Source of the DNA: Dyella sp. BiH032
GTDB taxonomy: Bacteria > Pseudomonadota > Gammaproteobacteria > Xanthomonadales > Rhodanobacteraceae
Direction of reading: 5' to 3'
Assembly: GCF_031954525.1 (NCBI RefSeq)
Contig: NZ_CP134867.1
Location: 186,001-250,000, forward strand
DNA: 64,000 bases
Below, in pieces: positions 9,366-17,401 of the stretch (position 1 is the first letter of the stretch; the number at the start of each line of letters is the position of its first letter). Position numbers and translations under genes: made by a program. The notes below the pieces were generated by a model that was given only the letters and a program-made list of their open reading frames with translations, made no database searches and was not told where the DNA came from.

Positions 9366-9652
9366 GACGGGTCGAAGCCGCCTTCGCTGAATTCGGTGAC
9401 CAGGCGCGCGGCCTGCGCGACCAGTTCGGCGGCGCTGCCGCTGAGCAATGCGCCGAGCCCCGGCACGCGCAGGGGATGCACGTTCAACTGCCCCAGCACG
9501 AAACCGATGCCTGCCGCCACGCCGACCGTACCCAACGGATGCCGCCGACCGCGGGCCAGCAGCGCGCCAGCCGGCTCGGCCAGGGCCTGTCGGGCCTCGC
9601 CGACGCGGCTGCTCGCTTCGCGTACGGCGCGAAGATGCTTGAACATGCTCAT
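9362..9652 (-). CDS. Small membrane-associated protein of the YqjD/YqjE cluster
   Basis: This 96-residue protein begins MSMFKHLRAVREASSRVGEA. It has a basic amphipathic first half, a glycine-rich hydrophobic stretch (about 42-56, LGTVGVAAGIGFVLGQL), and a second hydrophobic segment near GLGALLSGSAAELVAQ. I recognise no named family. The position, next to YqjE- and DUF883/YqjD-like genes and coupled on both sides by ATGA overlaps, suggests a YqjK-like role in the same envelope-associated module. Existence is well supported by the two overlaps. Confidence 0.7.
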   Translation of the reverse strand: MSMFKHLRAVREASSRVGEARQALAEPAGALLARGRRHPLGTVGVAAGIGFVLGQLNVHPLRVPGLGALLSGSAAELVAQAARLVTEFSEGGFDPS

Positions 9653-10170
9653 GTACCCTCCTCCCGGTGTACGCCGGCCTCGCCAGGCGCGGTCGGCGCT
9701 TCGCCGCGTTCGGACCGGCGCATCGCCTGCCGTATGGTCTCACGCCATTCGCGCCGTGAGGCGGGCAGCGTCAGCCAGTGCATGCAGCGCCGGAACAGGG
9801 CGATCATCCCCCAGAGGAACAGCGCCTGCAGCAGGCCCAGCACGACCAGCGCCCAGGGCCAGGAATGCAGCCACGACGCCAGCAGGACGCCGGCCAGCGC
9901 CATCAGGGTGAGACCCAGGCCCACGCCCGCGACGGTGGCGGCGAGGCCGGCCAGGAGCATCCAGGACACGGCGCTGCGCGCCAGTCCCAGCTCGGCGACG
10001 AGCAACGAAAGCTGCGCGCCGAACAAGTGTTTGGCCGCGCGCCCGGCGCGGCCGATCTCGTCGAGTACGCCCGGATCCCCGGGCGCGGAACGGTCGGACA
10101 AGGGCGGCTCGCCCCCGGACGCCGCGGGGCCTTCCTCGCGCCCGCCTTCCTCACGACCGGGATCGTGCAT
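9649..10170 (-). CDS. Phage-holin-superfamily/YqjE-like inner-membrane protein
   Basis: The 173-residue product has a charged, glycine/proline-rich N-terminus of about 40 residues and an amphipathic helix (AAKHLFGAQLSLLVAELGLA). Two closely spaced transmembrane helices (about 66-93 and 101-123) and a basic tail follow. This is the layout of YqjE/Phage_holin_3_6 proteins, which are not phage genes despite the name. It lies between a DUF883 protein and the 96-residue protein, as in the yqjD-yqjE-yqjK order of enterobacteria. Confidence 0.75.
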   Translation of the reverse strand: MHDPGREEGGREEGPAASGGEPPLSDRSAPGDPGVLDEIGRAGRAAKHLFGAQLSLLVAELGLARSAVSWMLLAGLAATVAGVGLGLTLMALAGVLLASWLHSWPWALVVLGLLQALFLWGMIALFRRCMHWLTLPASRREWRETIRQAMRRSERGEAPTAPGEAGVHREEGT

Positions 10171-10194
10171 CCGCTGACCTCGCTTCGTGGAGGA

Positions 10195-10578
10195 TCAGCG
10201 ACGCAGGATGCGGCCGAGCAGCCAGCCCGCGCCCAGCGCGATGGCCACCGACTGCACCGGCTTCTCGCGTACGTAGTCGCGTGCCTTTTCCAACCACGCG
10301 TCGGCGCGGTCCATGGCCTCGTCGTAGACTTCGCGACCGCGCTCGCTGTATTCGCCCGCCTTCTCGGTCGCCCGTGTCGCCGCGCCGGCCGCCTTGTCGG
10401 TGGCGCGATGCAGCCCGTCTTCCACGCGGTCCGCGACGTGATCGACCTTTTCCTTGGCATGGGCCACCGCATCGGACGTGGCGCGCTTGAAGCGCTCGGC
10501 GCCCTCTTCGATGCGGCTGCCGCCCGTGCCGATAGCCTGCTCCGGAACCGTATCGTTCGCCTGGACTTCTTTGTTCAT
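10195..10578 (-). CDS. DUF883 (ElaB/YqjD family) membrane-anchored protein
   Basis: The 127-residue product is mostly charged heptad-like helix (residues about 20-100). It ends with a short C-terminal membrane anchor followed by the basic tail RILRR. This is the ElaB/YqjD architecture. In E. coli these proteins bind stationary-phase ribosomes and tether them to the inner membrane. It is the first gene of a leftward set of four (this gene, YqjE-like, the 96-residue protein, AI-2E permease). AAGGAG lies about seven bases before the ATG. Confidence 0.82.
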   Translation of the reverse strand: MNKEVQANDTVPEQAIGTGGSRIEEGAERFKRATSDAVAHAKEKVDHVADRVEDGLHRATDKAAGAATRATEKAGEYSERGREVYDEAMDRADAWLEKARDYVREKPVQSVAIALGAGWLLGRILRR

Positions 10579-10652
10579 GGCGGTCTCCTTGGGACGGGAT
10601 GGTTGACTCTAGCGAATTTCCCGCCCGGGTGTATGCGGGGCGACGCGCCCGT

Positions 10653-10808
10653 TCAGCTGGCTCGCCGGAAGAAAGCGATCACGGCGAGGATCAGGAAGAT
10701 GACGAACAGGATCTTGGCGATGCCCGCCGCGGTACCCGCGATTCCGGTGAAACCCAACAGCGCCGCGATGATGGCGATGACCAGAAAGACCAGGGCGTAG
10801 TGAAGCAT
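10653..10808 (-). CDS. DUF1328 small hydrophobic protein
   Basis: This 51-residue protein ([20 protein letters not shown] at the start) is two hydrophobic helices with a glycine-rich turn and a basic end FFRRAS. It matches the DUF1328/YtjA family of tiny membrane proteins. The ATG at 10808 is chosen because the family begins with MLxxAxxFL; the frame stays open to 10904 but upstream residues do not fit. Such genes are commonly part of general-stress regulons, in keeping with the neighbouring DUF883 gene. Confidence 0.82.
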   Translation of the reverse strand: MLHYALVFLVIAIIAALLGFTGIAGTAAGIAKILFVIFLILAVIAFFRRAS

Positions 10809-10882
10809 GGCGCGATTCCTCGATGACGGAACGGAATCCCCTGGTGCGCATTCATCCATAGGCCGCGCCTTGCCCGCGTGAA

Positions 10883-10899
10883 GGCCGCGCGCCGCGGCC
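10883..10899. repeat. Perfect GC hairpin downstream of the PEBP gene
   Basis: GGCCGCG (10883-10889) and CGCGGCC (10893-10899) pair around a three-base loop. No T tract follows on either strand, so a terminator role for the leftward PEBP gene is only possible. The rest of 10809-10951 shows no gene. Confidence 0.3.
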
Positions 10900-10951
10900 T
10901 CCACGTTGTCACCACATCGTGGCGTTACGTCAACGGGCGGCTAAACACCCG

Positions 10952-11605
10952 CTAAGCGCGGACCACCGCTTCGGCGTAGATCGCATAGGTGCCGACGATC
11001 TCCGCTTCAGCCAGCACGTGACCATGCATCGCCTTGCGCAGCTCGTCCAGCGTGAAACCGTCGGCGAGATAGAGCGTTGCCACGTCCAGCGCATGCACGC
11101 GGAAGTGATAGTGATGCACGCGCTCGTCGTTCCACGGCGGACACGGGCCGTCGTAGCCGAGGTACTCGCCGGCCATCTCTTTGTCGCCCTGGAACCAGCC
11201 CGTGTAGTCGTTCCTGCCCTGCACGCTGCCAGGCGGACCGGAAGGCGCGCGCTTGCCGCGCACGACGATGCCTTCGCTGCAGGCGCCTTCGCCCAGTTCG
11301 ACGCATTCGACCGGAATGTCGGCGATCAGCCAGTGCACGAATTCCACGCGGGGGAGATCGGCCGGCACCGTACGGTCCGGCTGGTTGACGTCGTCGCCGC
11401 GGCTGGGCACGTCCGTGTCGATGCAGGTGAGCACGTAGGAGCGCGCCGCGGGCGGCGCGCCCTTCCAGGCGAGATGGGGGCTGAGGTTGTCCGACAAGGC
11501 CACCGGGTCGCCCGGCTTGCCGAAGGCGAAGCGGAAGGGAATCGGCTGGCCGTTCGCGAAGCTGTCACTGCGAAGTTGCACGTCGTGGTCCTCCGTTCGG
11601 GTCAT
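10952..11605 (-). CDS. YbhB/YbcL-type PEBP (Raf-kinase-inhibitor-like) protein
   Basis: The 217-residue product belongs to the phosphatidylethanolamine-binding protein family. It has the early conserved segment SPHLAWKGAPPAARSYVLTC, the VHWLIADIP core, and the ligand-pocket region GYDGPCPPWNDERVHHYHF. No signal peptide is seen, so it is probably cytoplasmic. Its start codon overlaps the stop of the sorbosone-dehydrogenase gene (ATGA, 11602-11605), so the two are translated from one transcript. Bacterial members have no firmly established biochemical role. Confidence 0.88.
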   Translation of the reverse strand: MTRTEDHDVQLRSDSFANGQPIPFRFAFGKPGDPVALSDNLSPHLAWKGAPPAARSYVLTCIDTDVPSRGDDVNQPDRTVPADLPRVEFVHWLIADIPVECVELGEGACSEGIVVRGKRAPSGPPGSVQGRNDYTGWFQGDKEMAGEYLGYDGPCPPWNDERVHHYHFRVHALDVATLYLADGFTLDELRKAMHGHVLAEAEIVGTYAIYAEAVVRA

Positions 11606-12693
11606 TTGGCTTGATAGGTGACGCGATACACCGCGCCGGCCTCGTCATCGCTCACCAGCAGACTGCCGTCGGGCAGCGGCTGCACGTCGGCCGGACGTCC
11701 CCAGGCCTTCTCGTCCTGCATGAAGCCTTCGATCAGCGGCTCGTAGGAGACCACCTTGTTGCCGTTGAGCCGCACGGTCATCACGCGGTAGCCGGATTTC
11801 TTGGTGCGGTTCCACGAGCCGTGCTCAGCGACGATCAGCGCGCCCTTGTAGCTGGCCGGGAACTGCTTGCCCTCGTAGAAGCGCAGACCCAGCGAGGCCA
11901 CGTGGGCGCCGAGCTTCAGCACCGGCGCGGTGTAGTCCTTGCAGTTCTTGCCCTTGCCGAACTCGGGATCCAGCGTGTCCCCCTGATGGCAATAGGGATA
12001 GCCGAAATGCTCGCCGACGCGCGTGGCGCGGTTGAGTTCGTCACTGGGCAGGTCGTCGCCCAGCAGGTCGCGCCCGTTGTCGGTGAACCACAGGTCGTTG
12101 CTGCCGGGGCGCCAGGTGAAGCCGACCGTGTTGCGGATGCCGTAGGCCACGTCCTCCAGGCCGGTGCCGTCCTGGTTGAGCCGGGTGAGCTTGGCGTAGT
12201 CCTTGCCTTTGTCGCAGATGTTGCACGGCGCGCCGATCGGCACATACAACTTGCCGTCCGGGCCGAAGGCGATGAACTTCCAGCCGTGGGCCGTATCGGT
12301 GGGGAACTTGTCGTACACCACCTCGGGCTTCGGCGGATCGTCCAGGTGATTCTCGATGTCGCGCAGCACCACGATCTTGCTTACCGCGGACACGTACAAG
12401 TCGCCGTTCTTGAAGGCGACGCCCACCGGCAGTTGCAGCCCGGTGGCGATGACGCGCACCTTGTCGGCCTTGCCGCTGCCGGTACTGTCGGTGAGCGCAT
12501 AGACCTTGCCGGCGTCGTTGGAACCTACGAACACGGTGCCCTTGGCGCCCAGCGCGATCTCGCGTGCGTTCGGGGTCCGGTCGGAATAGACGGCGATATG
12601 GAACCCCTTGGGCAGGGTGAGCTTGTCCAGCTGGGGTTCGGCCAAGGCGGGGAAGGCGAGCAGGCCGAGCGCAAGAGCGAGGAGCGGACGCAT
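11602..12693 (-). CDS. PQQ-dependent sorbosone/glucose dehydrogenase-like beta-propeller protein
   Basis: The 363-residue product has a clear signal peptide (MRPLLALALGLLAFPALAEP) and is therefore periplasmic. The body is a six-bladed propeller of the sorbosone dehydrogenase/YliI type. It shows the segments PVGVAFKNGDLYVS, GWKFIAFGPDGKLYVPIGAP, RNTVGFTWRP and IVAEHGSWNRTKKSGYRV. It carries several cysteines (CNICD and CHQGD among them). GGAGG lies before the start. It probably oxidises sugars or aldoses with PQQ; the substrate is not readable from sequence. Confidence 0.87.
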   Translation of the reverse strand: MRPLLALALGLLAFPALAEPQLDKLTLPKGFHIAVYSDRTPNAREIALGAKGTVFVGSNDAGKVYALTDSTGSGKADKVRVIATGLQLPVGVAFKNGDLYVSAVSKIVVLRDIENHLDDPPKPEVVYDKFPTDTAHGWKFIAFGPDGKLYVPIGAPCNICDKGKDYAKLTRLNQDGTGLEDVAYGIRNTVGFTWRPGSNDLWFTDNGRDLLGDDLPSDELNRATRVGEHFGYPYCHQGDTLDPEFGKGKNCKDYTAPVLKLGAHVASLGLRFYEGKQFPASYKGALIVAEHGSWNRTKKSGYRVMTVRLNGNKVVSYEPLIEGFMQDEKAWGRPADVQPLPDGSLLVSDDEAGAVYRVTYQAK

Positions 12694-12874
12694 GGATGAC
12701 CTCCGGTGGCGGGATCGGACAGCCTATAACGGCGCGGATGAAGTTGCCTCTGCCGCTCTGATATCGTGCGCGGCCCCGGCCATGGGCAAGCGAGGGCCGG
12801 CATCGTCATGGTGCACGCACCGGCCCGGAGCCGTGCCACGGCGGGCGCGGCGCTCCCGCCACTCGAGGTTTCGC

Positions 12875-13489
12875 ATGGATCCCTTCACCGCCCATATCGA
12901 CACCGCCATCGACGCGCTCGCCACGCACGGCTGGTGCGTGCTCGAAGGCTTGCTCTCCGAGGCAGCCACCGCTGCGCTGGCCGACGAATGCGCGGCCATG
13001 CATGCCTCCGGCGAACTGGCGGCGGCACGCGTCGGCCGTGAGAAGACGCTCTCGACACTGCGCGGCGACCATACCCGCTGGTTCGATATGGCCACGCCGA
13101 CCGCAGCGCAGCGGCCTTACGTGGAAGCACTCGAGGCGCTGCGCGTGGCGTTCAATCGCGGCCTGATGCTGGGCCTGGTGGAGAACGAGGCCCACTATGC
13201 GGTCTATCCGCCCGGCGCCCGCTATGCGCGCCATCTGGACCAGCCGCATCAACGCGAGGCGCGCGTGGTGTCGGTGGTGTATTACCTCAATGCGGATTGG
13301 CAACCGCAGGATGGCGGCGCGCTGCGGCTGTACCTGGACGACGGCAGCCATCGAGATGTCCTGCCGCACGCCGGCCGCATGGTGCTGTTCCTGTCCGACC
13401 GCTTCGAGCACGAAGTACTGCCGGCCACGCGCGAGCGCATGAGCATCGCCTGCTGGATGCGGCGGCGCGAGCCGGGCGCGCTGATCTGA
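12875..13489 (+). CDS. 2OG-Fe(II) oxygenase (prolyl 4-hydroxylase-like, SM-20 type)
   Basis: The 204-residue product has a double-stranded beta-helix oxygenase fold. The iron-binding H-x-D motif is in RYARHLDQPH, the distal histidine in DRFEHEVLPA, and the 2-oxoglutarate-binding arginine shortly after in TRERMSIACW. The ATG at 12875 is preceded by GAGG six bases upstream. The frame is open further left but without family similarity. Bacterial relatives hydroxylate proteins such as EF-Tu or act on small molecules; the target is unknown. It converges with the YheT gene, 15 bases away. Confidence 0.87.
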   Translation: MDPFTAHIDTAIDALATHGWCVLEGLLSEAATAALADECAAMHASGELAAARVGREKTLSTLRGDHTRWFDMATPTAAQRPYVEALEALRVAFNRGLMLGLVENEAHYAVYPPGARYARHLDQPHQREARVVSVVYYLNADWQPQDGGALRLYLDDGSHRDVLPHAGRMVLFLSDRFEHEVLPATRERMSIACWMRRREPGALI

Positions 13490-13504
13490 TCCGGCGCTAG
13501 GGCT

Positions 13505-14506
13505 TTAACCCGCCAGCGCGTTGAAGCGCGCGGCGATGTAGTCGTCGGTGAAACTGGTCATGTCCATGCCGCGGATGAAGCCGCAGTGGCCGCCGTGGGG
13601 TGCGATGTCCAGTTCCACGTTCGGCGGCAGTTCCAGCTTCTCGAACGCATCGACCGGGATCACCGGATCGTCGCGCGCGGTGAGGATCGTGGCCGGGATG
13701 CGCATCGCCTTCAGGGCGGCGCCGGCCACGGAATAGCCGTCCAGATAGGCCTGGAGCGATCCGAAATCGGTATGGCGCAGCACCAGCGATTCGGTGAGGC
13801 CCCGCAGGTTCTGCTTCAGTTCGTCCAGCTCGAAATACTGCCGGTGCGGGAACGCCGCCTGCTTGGCGCGCAGCGAGCGGCGCCACTTGCGCAGGAAATA
13901 GGCCTGGTAGAACCAGGGCGCCGCTTCCTCCAGCGAGAACAGACCTTCGCCCGGATCGATGATGGGGCACACCGCCAGCGCGTAATCGAGCGGCACGCCG
14001 GAGGCCGGCGCGCGCAACGCGGCGCGCAGCGCGAAATTGCCACCCAGCGAGAACCCGGCCAGCGCCATCCGGCGCGCGGGCCAGCGCCGGGCGATATCGG
14101 CGAGCGCGTGTACCACTTCGTCGATGCGGCAGGAATGGAACAGCGCCTCGTTGAGCGGATGGCTGTCGCCGTGGTCGCGGAAGTTCAGGCGGAACACGTC
14201 CCAGCCGTCAGCCAGCAGGCGGCTGCCCGTCTGCAGCACATAGGTGGAATCGACGCTCCCTTCCCAGCCGTGGAACAGCACGGCGAGGCCGCGCGCTTCC
14301 GCCAGGGCCTTCTGCGCGGTGTATGCACCCGTGAGGCGCACGCCGTCGCCGCCGTCCACCATCACCGGCTCGGCGCCCTCGCGCACGGTCTGCGCGGAGC
14401 GCGGCAGCAGGCGGCGGCGGACGCCGCTGGAGGAAAGCATGGTCTGGATGTGGCCGCTGTTGAGCGGCCATGGCGGGCGGAAATCGGCGCCGCGCGGGAG
14501 CGTCAT
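13505..14506 (-). CDS. YheT-family alpha/beta hydrolase
   Basis: The 333-residue product matches the YheT/ABHD (UPF0017) hydrolases. It has the start segment FRPPWPLNSGHIQTM, the oxyanion region LFHGWEGSVDSTYV, the nucleophile elbow GFSLGGN, an acid-containing LTARDDPVIP, and the catalytic histidine in APHGGHCGFI. Mammalian homologues act on acyl lipids. The bacterial substrate is not known, but coupling to an acyltransferase gene (4-base overlap at 14503-14506) points to lipid metabolism. Confidence 0.9.
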   Translation of the reverse strand: MTLPRGADFRPPWPLNSGHIQTMLSSSGVRRRLLPRSAQTVREGAEPVMVDGGDGVRLTGAYTAQKALAEARGLAVLFHGWEGSVDSTYVLQTGSRLLADGWDVFRLNFRDHGDSHPLNEALFHSCRIDEVVHALADIARRWPARRMALAGFSLGGNFALRAALRAPASGVPLDYALAVCPIIDPGEGLFSLEEAAPWFYQAYFLRKWRRSLRAKQAAFPHRQYFELDELKQNLRGLTESLVLRHTDFGSLQAYLDGYSVAGAALKAMRIPATILTARDDPVIPVDAFEKLELPPNVELDIAPHGGHCGFIRGMDMTSFTDDYIAARFNALAG

Positions 14507-15303
14507 GCGGCGCGGTCTTCCAGGGCGGCGGCAATGCGTTCGCGCGAGAGCTCGGCCATGCGGCGACGCGCTTCGGGTGTGGCCGGCACCGGTTCAAGGA
14601 AATGCACCTCGGCATCCAACGGCGCTTCGCCCAGCAGACGCAGGAAGTTCTGCAGGAAGTTCTCGTGCTCGCGGAAACCCGCGTCGATCACGCGCCGGCC
14701 GTCGCGGGCGAAGCGCAGGGCCACCGGCTGCACGGGCACGTCCGCATCCAGCGCAGCCTGGAAGATGCGGGCATGGAAGACCCGCAGCACACCGTTGTGG
14801 CCGGTGCCGCCCTCGGGAAACACGGCCACCGAGCGGCCGCCGCGCAGGCGGTCGACCATCACCTGCATCACCGTCGCCAGCGAATGGTTGCTGCCGCGGC
14901 GGTGGAAGATGGTGCCGCCGCTGGCCGCCAGCCAGCCGACCAGCGGCCAGCTGGCTATCTCGGCCTTGGCCACGAAGCAGGCGGCGCGCTGGCTGTGCAG
15001 CAGCTCGATGTCGATCCACGAGGTGTGGTTGGCGACGAACAGCACCGGGTCGCGCAGCGGCTGTCCGAAGCGGACGGAGCGCAGGCCGAAGATGCGCAGC
15101 AGCTTGGTCGACCACCAGCGGATCATGCGATGCGCGAACGGCTCGCGGCCGTCCTTCATCACCACGTGCTTGTTCCAGCTCAGGATGCCGGCGCACAGCA
15201 GGACACCCAGCACCACGTGCAGCAGCAGCAGGGGCACGCGCCAGAAATAGCGCAAGGGACGAAGGGGATCGCGGTCCGGGGCGGAGACGGTATCGGTGCT
15301 CAT
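14503..15303 (-). CDS. 1-acyl-sn-glycerol-3-phosphate acyltransferase (PlsC family)
   Basis: The 266-residue product carries one N-terminal membrane helix (about 22-44) and the acyltransferase motifs in order: NHTSWID (the H-x4-D catalytic motif), the GGTIFHRRGSN block, and FPEGGT. It acylates lysophosphatidate or a related acceptor at the inner membrane. The ATG at 15303 gives the usual family length; an in-frame start at 15372 lies inside the upstream inverted repeat. Its downstream partner is the YheT hydrolase. Confidence 0.9.
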   Translation of the reverse strand: MSTDTVSAPDRDPLRPLRYFWRVPLLLLHVVLGVLLCAGILSWNKHVVMKDGREPFAHRMIRWWSTKLLRIFGLRSVRFGQPLRDPVLFVANHTSWIDIELLHSQRAACFVAKAEIASWPLVGWLAASGGTIFHRRGSNHSLATVMQVMVDRLRGGRSVAVFPEGGTGHNGVLRVFHARIFQAALDADVPVQPVALRFARDGRRVIDAGFREHENFLQNFLRLLGEAPLDAEVHFLEPVPATPEARRRMAELSRERIAAALEDRAA

Positions 15304-15325
15304 CAGTCCGGTTAGTTTAGCGTTA

Positions 15326-15366
15326 GTCGGACAATACGTCGGCGATTCGCGCGCGTATTGTCCGAC
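15326..15366. promoter_or_regulatory. 13-bp inverted repeat between TetR gene and plsC
   Basis: GTCGGACAATACG (15326-15338) and CGTATTGTCCGAC (15354-15366) are perfect 13-base arms around a 15-base spacer. The element starts 18 bases after the TetR stop and ends 22 bases before the plsC-like start. It has no T tract in either direction. It could be an operator for the acyltransferase pair or an RNA hairpin separating the two units. Confidence 0.5.
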
Positions 15367-15384
15367 CGGCATGTACCCGGATGT

Positions 15385-16002
15385 TTAAAACTGCTTCGCT
15401 GCCAGACTGGCGTCGATCAGGCATCGCGCCGCCGCGCCGAGGACCCGTGCCGGACCGCCTTCGCCGAAGGTCTGGCCGGAGACGTAGCTGCCCTCGATCA
15501 GGAGCAGCAGGCCATCGGCCAGTTCGTCCGGATCGCGCGCGCCCATGGCGCCGCACATCTCCCGCAGGCGGTCGCGCAGCGCCTGCTTGCTCTGCACGCC
15601 GACCTGGTGCGCGGGATGCGCCGGATCCGGGTACTCGATCACCGCGTTGGTGAGGCCGCAGCCGCGATAGCCGTCGCTGCTGGCGCGCCCGGCAAGGTAG
15701 TCGAGATAGGCCAGCAGGTGCGCCTTGGGATCGTCCGGGTGCTCGGCGCCCGGCGCCTCGAAGCGCTGACGGAAGCGCTGGTCGTAGTCGCGCAGGTAGT
15801 CCGCGATCAGCTCGTCCTTGGACTCGTAGGCCCGGTACAGGCTGGGCTTGGTCACGCCGGCGCGATTGACGATCTCTTCCACGCCGATGGCGCGGATGCC
15901 TTCCTTGTAGAACAGGTCGAAGGCGGTATCGCGAATGCGGTCGGCGGCGCGCCGTGGGGCGGCGGGCGTGGCGGAGGTGGCGGGCGTTTTCGAGCGGGGC
16001 AT
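15385..16002 (-). CDS. TetR-family transcriptional regulator
   Basis: The 205-residue product has the TetR helix-turn-helix at about residues 17-65 (AFDLFYKEGIRAIGVEEIVN and AGVTKPSLYRAYESKDELIA). A ligand-binding C-terminal domain follows. It is divergent from an MFS transporter gene, and the 70-base space contains two perfect copies of TACCGATCGGTA. It almost certainly represses itself and the transporter and is released by the transported compound, which is unknown. Confidence 0.92.
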   Translation of the reverse strand: MPRSKTPATSATPAAPRRAADRIRDTAFDLFYKEGIRAIGVEEIVNRAGVTKPSLYRAYESKDELIADYLRDYDQRFRQRFEAPGAEHPDDPKAHLLAYLDYLAGRASSDGYRGCGLTNAVIEYPDPAHPAHQVGVQSKQALRDRLREMCGAMGARDPDELADGLLLLIEGSYVSGQTFGEGGPARVLGAAARCLIDASLAAKQF

Positions 16003-16014
16003 GTGTCGGACCTA

Positions 16015-16044
16015 TTGACAGTGTTACCGATCGGTACGTACTCT
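16015..16044 (+). promoter_or_regulatory. Candidate promoter of the MFS gene
   Basis: TTGACA (16015-16020) is a perfect -35 hexamer. TACTCT (16039-16044) lies 18 bases downstream as a weak -10. The first TetR operator palindrome (16025-16036) sits in the spacer, where a bound repressor would block RNA polymerase. The predicted transcription start is near 16051. Confidence 0.45.
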
Positions 16045-16073
16045 GCGCTTCCGCAACGTACCGATCGGTAACA
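16022..16073. promoter_or_regulatory. Double TetR operator
   Basis: Two copies of the 12-base palindrome TACCGATCGGTA lie at 16025-16036 and 16059-16070. The flanks are also symmetric: TGTTACCGATCGGTACGT (16022-16039) is the exact reverse complement of 16056-16073, so the whole region is one large dyad. The right copy ends three bases before the MFS ATG at 16073 and occupies the place of a ribosome-binding site. Confidence 0.8.
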
Positions 16074-17365
16074 TGACTATACAACAGCGCCGGCCGTTCG
16101 GCCAAAACTACGCCTTCGTGGTCGTAGCCGTGATCTTCCTGGCCCTGCTCGCCTCGGCCGGCATGCGCGCGACGCCGGGCGTGCTGATGCTGCCGCTGGG
16201 CCGCGCCTTCGGCTGGAGCCGGGACAGCATTTCCTCGGCGGCGGCGGTCGGCATCCTCCTGTACGGCCTGATGGGACCGTTCGCGGCGGCACTGATGCAG
16301 CGCTTCGGCATCCGCCGCGTGCTGCTGACCGCGCTGGCGGTGATGGCCGTCGCCGCGGCCTCCAGCGCACTGATGACCCAGCCCTGGCAGCTTCTGGCGA
16401 CCTGGGGCGTACTGTCCGGCGCCGGCACCGGCTGCGTTGCCGTGGTGATGGGCGCCACCGTCGTGGGTCGCTGGTTCAGCACGCATCGCGGCCTGATGAT
16501 GGGCCTGCTCACCGCCAGCACCGCCACCGGCACGCTGATCTTCCTGCCCGGACTGGCGGCCATCGCCGAGTACGCCGGTTGGCGCGCGGTGGTGCTCACG
16601 ATCGCCGCCGTGTGCGCGGCCCTGATCCCGTTGGCGCTTTGGCTGCTGCCGGAGCGGCCGTCCGAGATCGGTCTGCGCCGGTATGGCGCCAGCACCGACG
16701 AACCGGCGGAAGCCGGCGCGCCGAGCGGCAACCTGTTCGCGCTGACCCTGGGCACACTGCGCCGCGCCACCGGTAGCGGCACGTTCTGGCTGTTGTTCGC
16801 CACCTTCTTCGTGTGCGGCTTCACCACCAACGGCCTGATCGGCACACATTTCATCGCATTGTGCGGCGATCACGGAATTCCGGAAGTGCGCGCGGCCGGG
16901 CTGCTGGCGATGATGGGCATCTTCGACCTGGTGGGCACCACCGCGTCCGGCTGGCTCACCGATCGTTTCGACCCGCGCAAGCTGCTGTTCGCCTATTACG
17001 GCCTGCGCGGGCTTTCGCTGATCTACCTGCCTTACTCGGATTTCTCGCTGTCCAGCCTGTCGCTGTTCGGCGTGTTCTATGGCCTGGACTGGATCGCTAC
17101 GGTGCCCCCGACGCTGCGCCTGACCACCGACGCCTTCGGCGAGCGCGACGCACCGGTGGTGTTCGGCTGGGTGGTGGCCGGGCACCAGGTCGGCGCCGCC
17201 GCCGCCGCCTTCCTCGCGGGCGTGCTGCGCGTGCAGTTGGGCAGCTACCTCACACCCTTCGTGATTGCCGGCGCCACCGGCGTGGTCGCGGCGTTCCTGG
17301 CGCTGCGCATCGGGCGCCGCAGCGATCGCGGAACGCTGCCGGCGCTGGCGGGCGAAACAGCATGA
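16073..17365 (+). CDS. MFS transporter
   Basis: The 430-residue product has about 12 hydrophobic helices, the MFS motif region in loop 2-3 (ALMQRFGIRRVLLT), and the central cytoplasmic loop around residues 195-225 (LLPERPSEIGLRRYG), typical of the OFA/monocarboxylate-like branch. It is divergent from and probably repressed by the TetR gene. The start codon directly abuts the operator, leaving no ribosome-binding site. Either translation is inefficient or leaderless, or it starts at a later methionine such as residue 30. The substrate is unknown. Confidence 0.87.
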   Translation: MTIQQRRPFGQNYAFVVVAVIFLALLASAGMRATPGVLMLPLGRAFGWSRDSISSAAAVGILLYGLMGPFAAALMQRFGIRRVLLTALAVMAVAAASSALMTQPWQLLATWGVLSGAGTGCVAVVMGATVVGRWFSTHRGLMMGLLTASTATGTLIFLPGLAAIAEYAGWRAVVLTIAAVCAALIPLALWLLPERPSEIGLRRYGASTDEPAEAGAPSGNLFALTLGTLRRATGSGTFWLLFATFFVCGFTTNGLIGTHFIALCGDHGIPEVRAAGLLAMMGIFDLVGTTASGWLTDRFDPRKLLFAYYGLRGLSLIYLPYSDFSLSSLSLFGVFYGLDWIATVPPTLRLTTDAFGERDAPVVFGWVVAGHQVGAAAAAFLAGVLRVQLGSYLTPFVIAGATGVVAAFLALRIGRRSDRGTLPALAGETA

Positions 17366-17401
17366 GGCACGTGGGCAGGGCGCCGATGGCCCCCGCCCGG
17401 A

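Noticed and set aside
9649..10170. Prophage remnant suggested by a holin-family protein
   Set aside because: The YqjE-like neighbourhood and the lack of any other phage gene show this is the chromosomal stress cluster.
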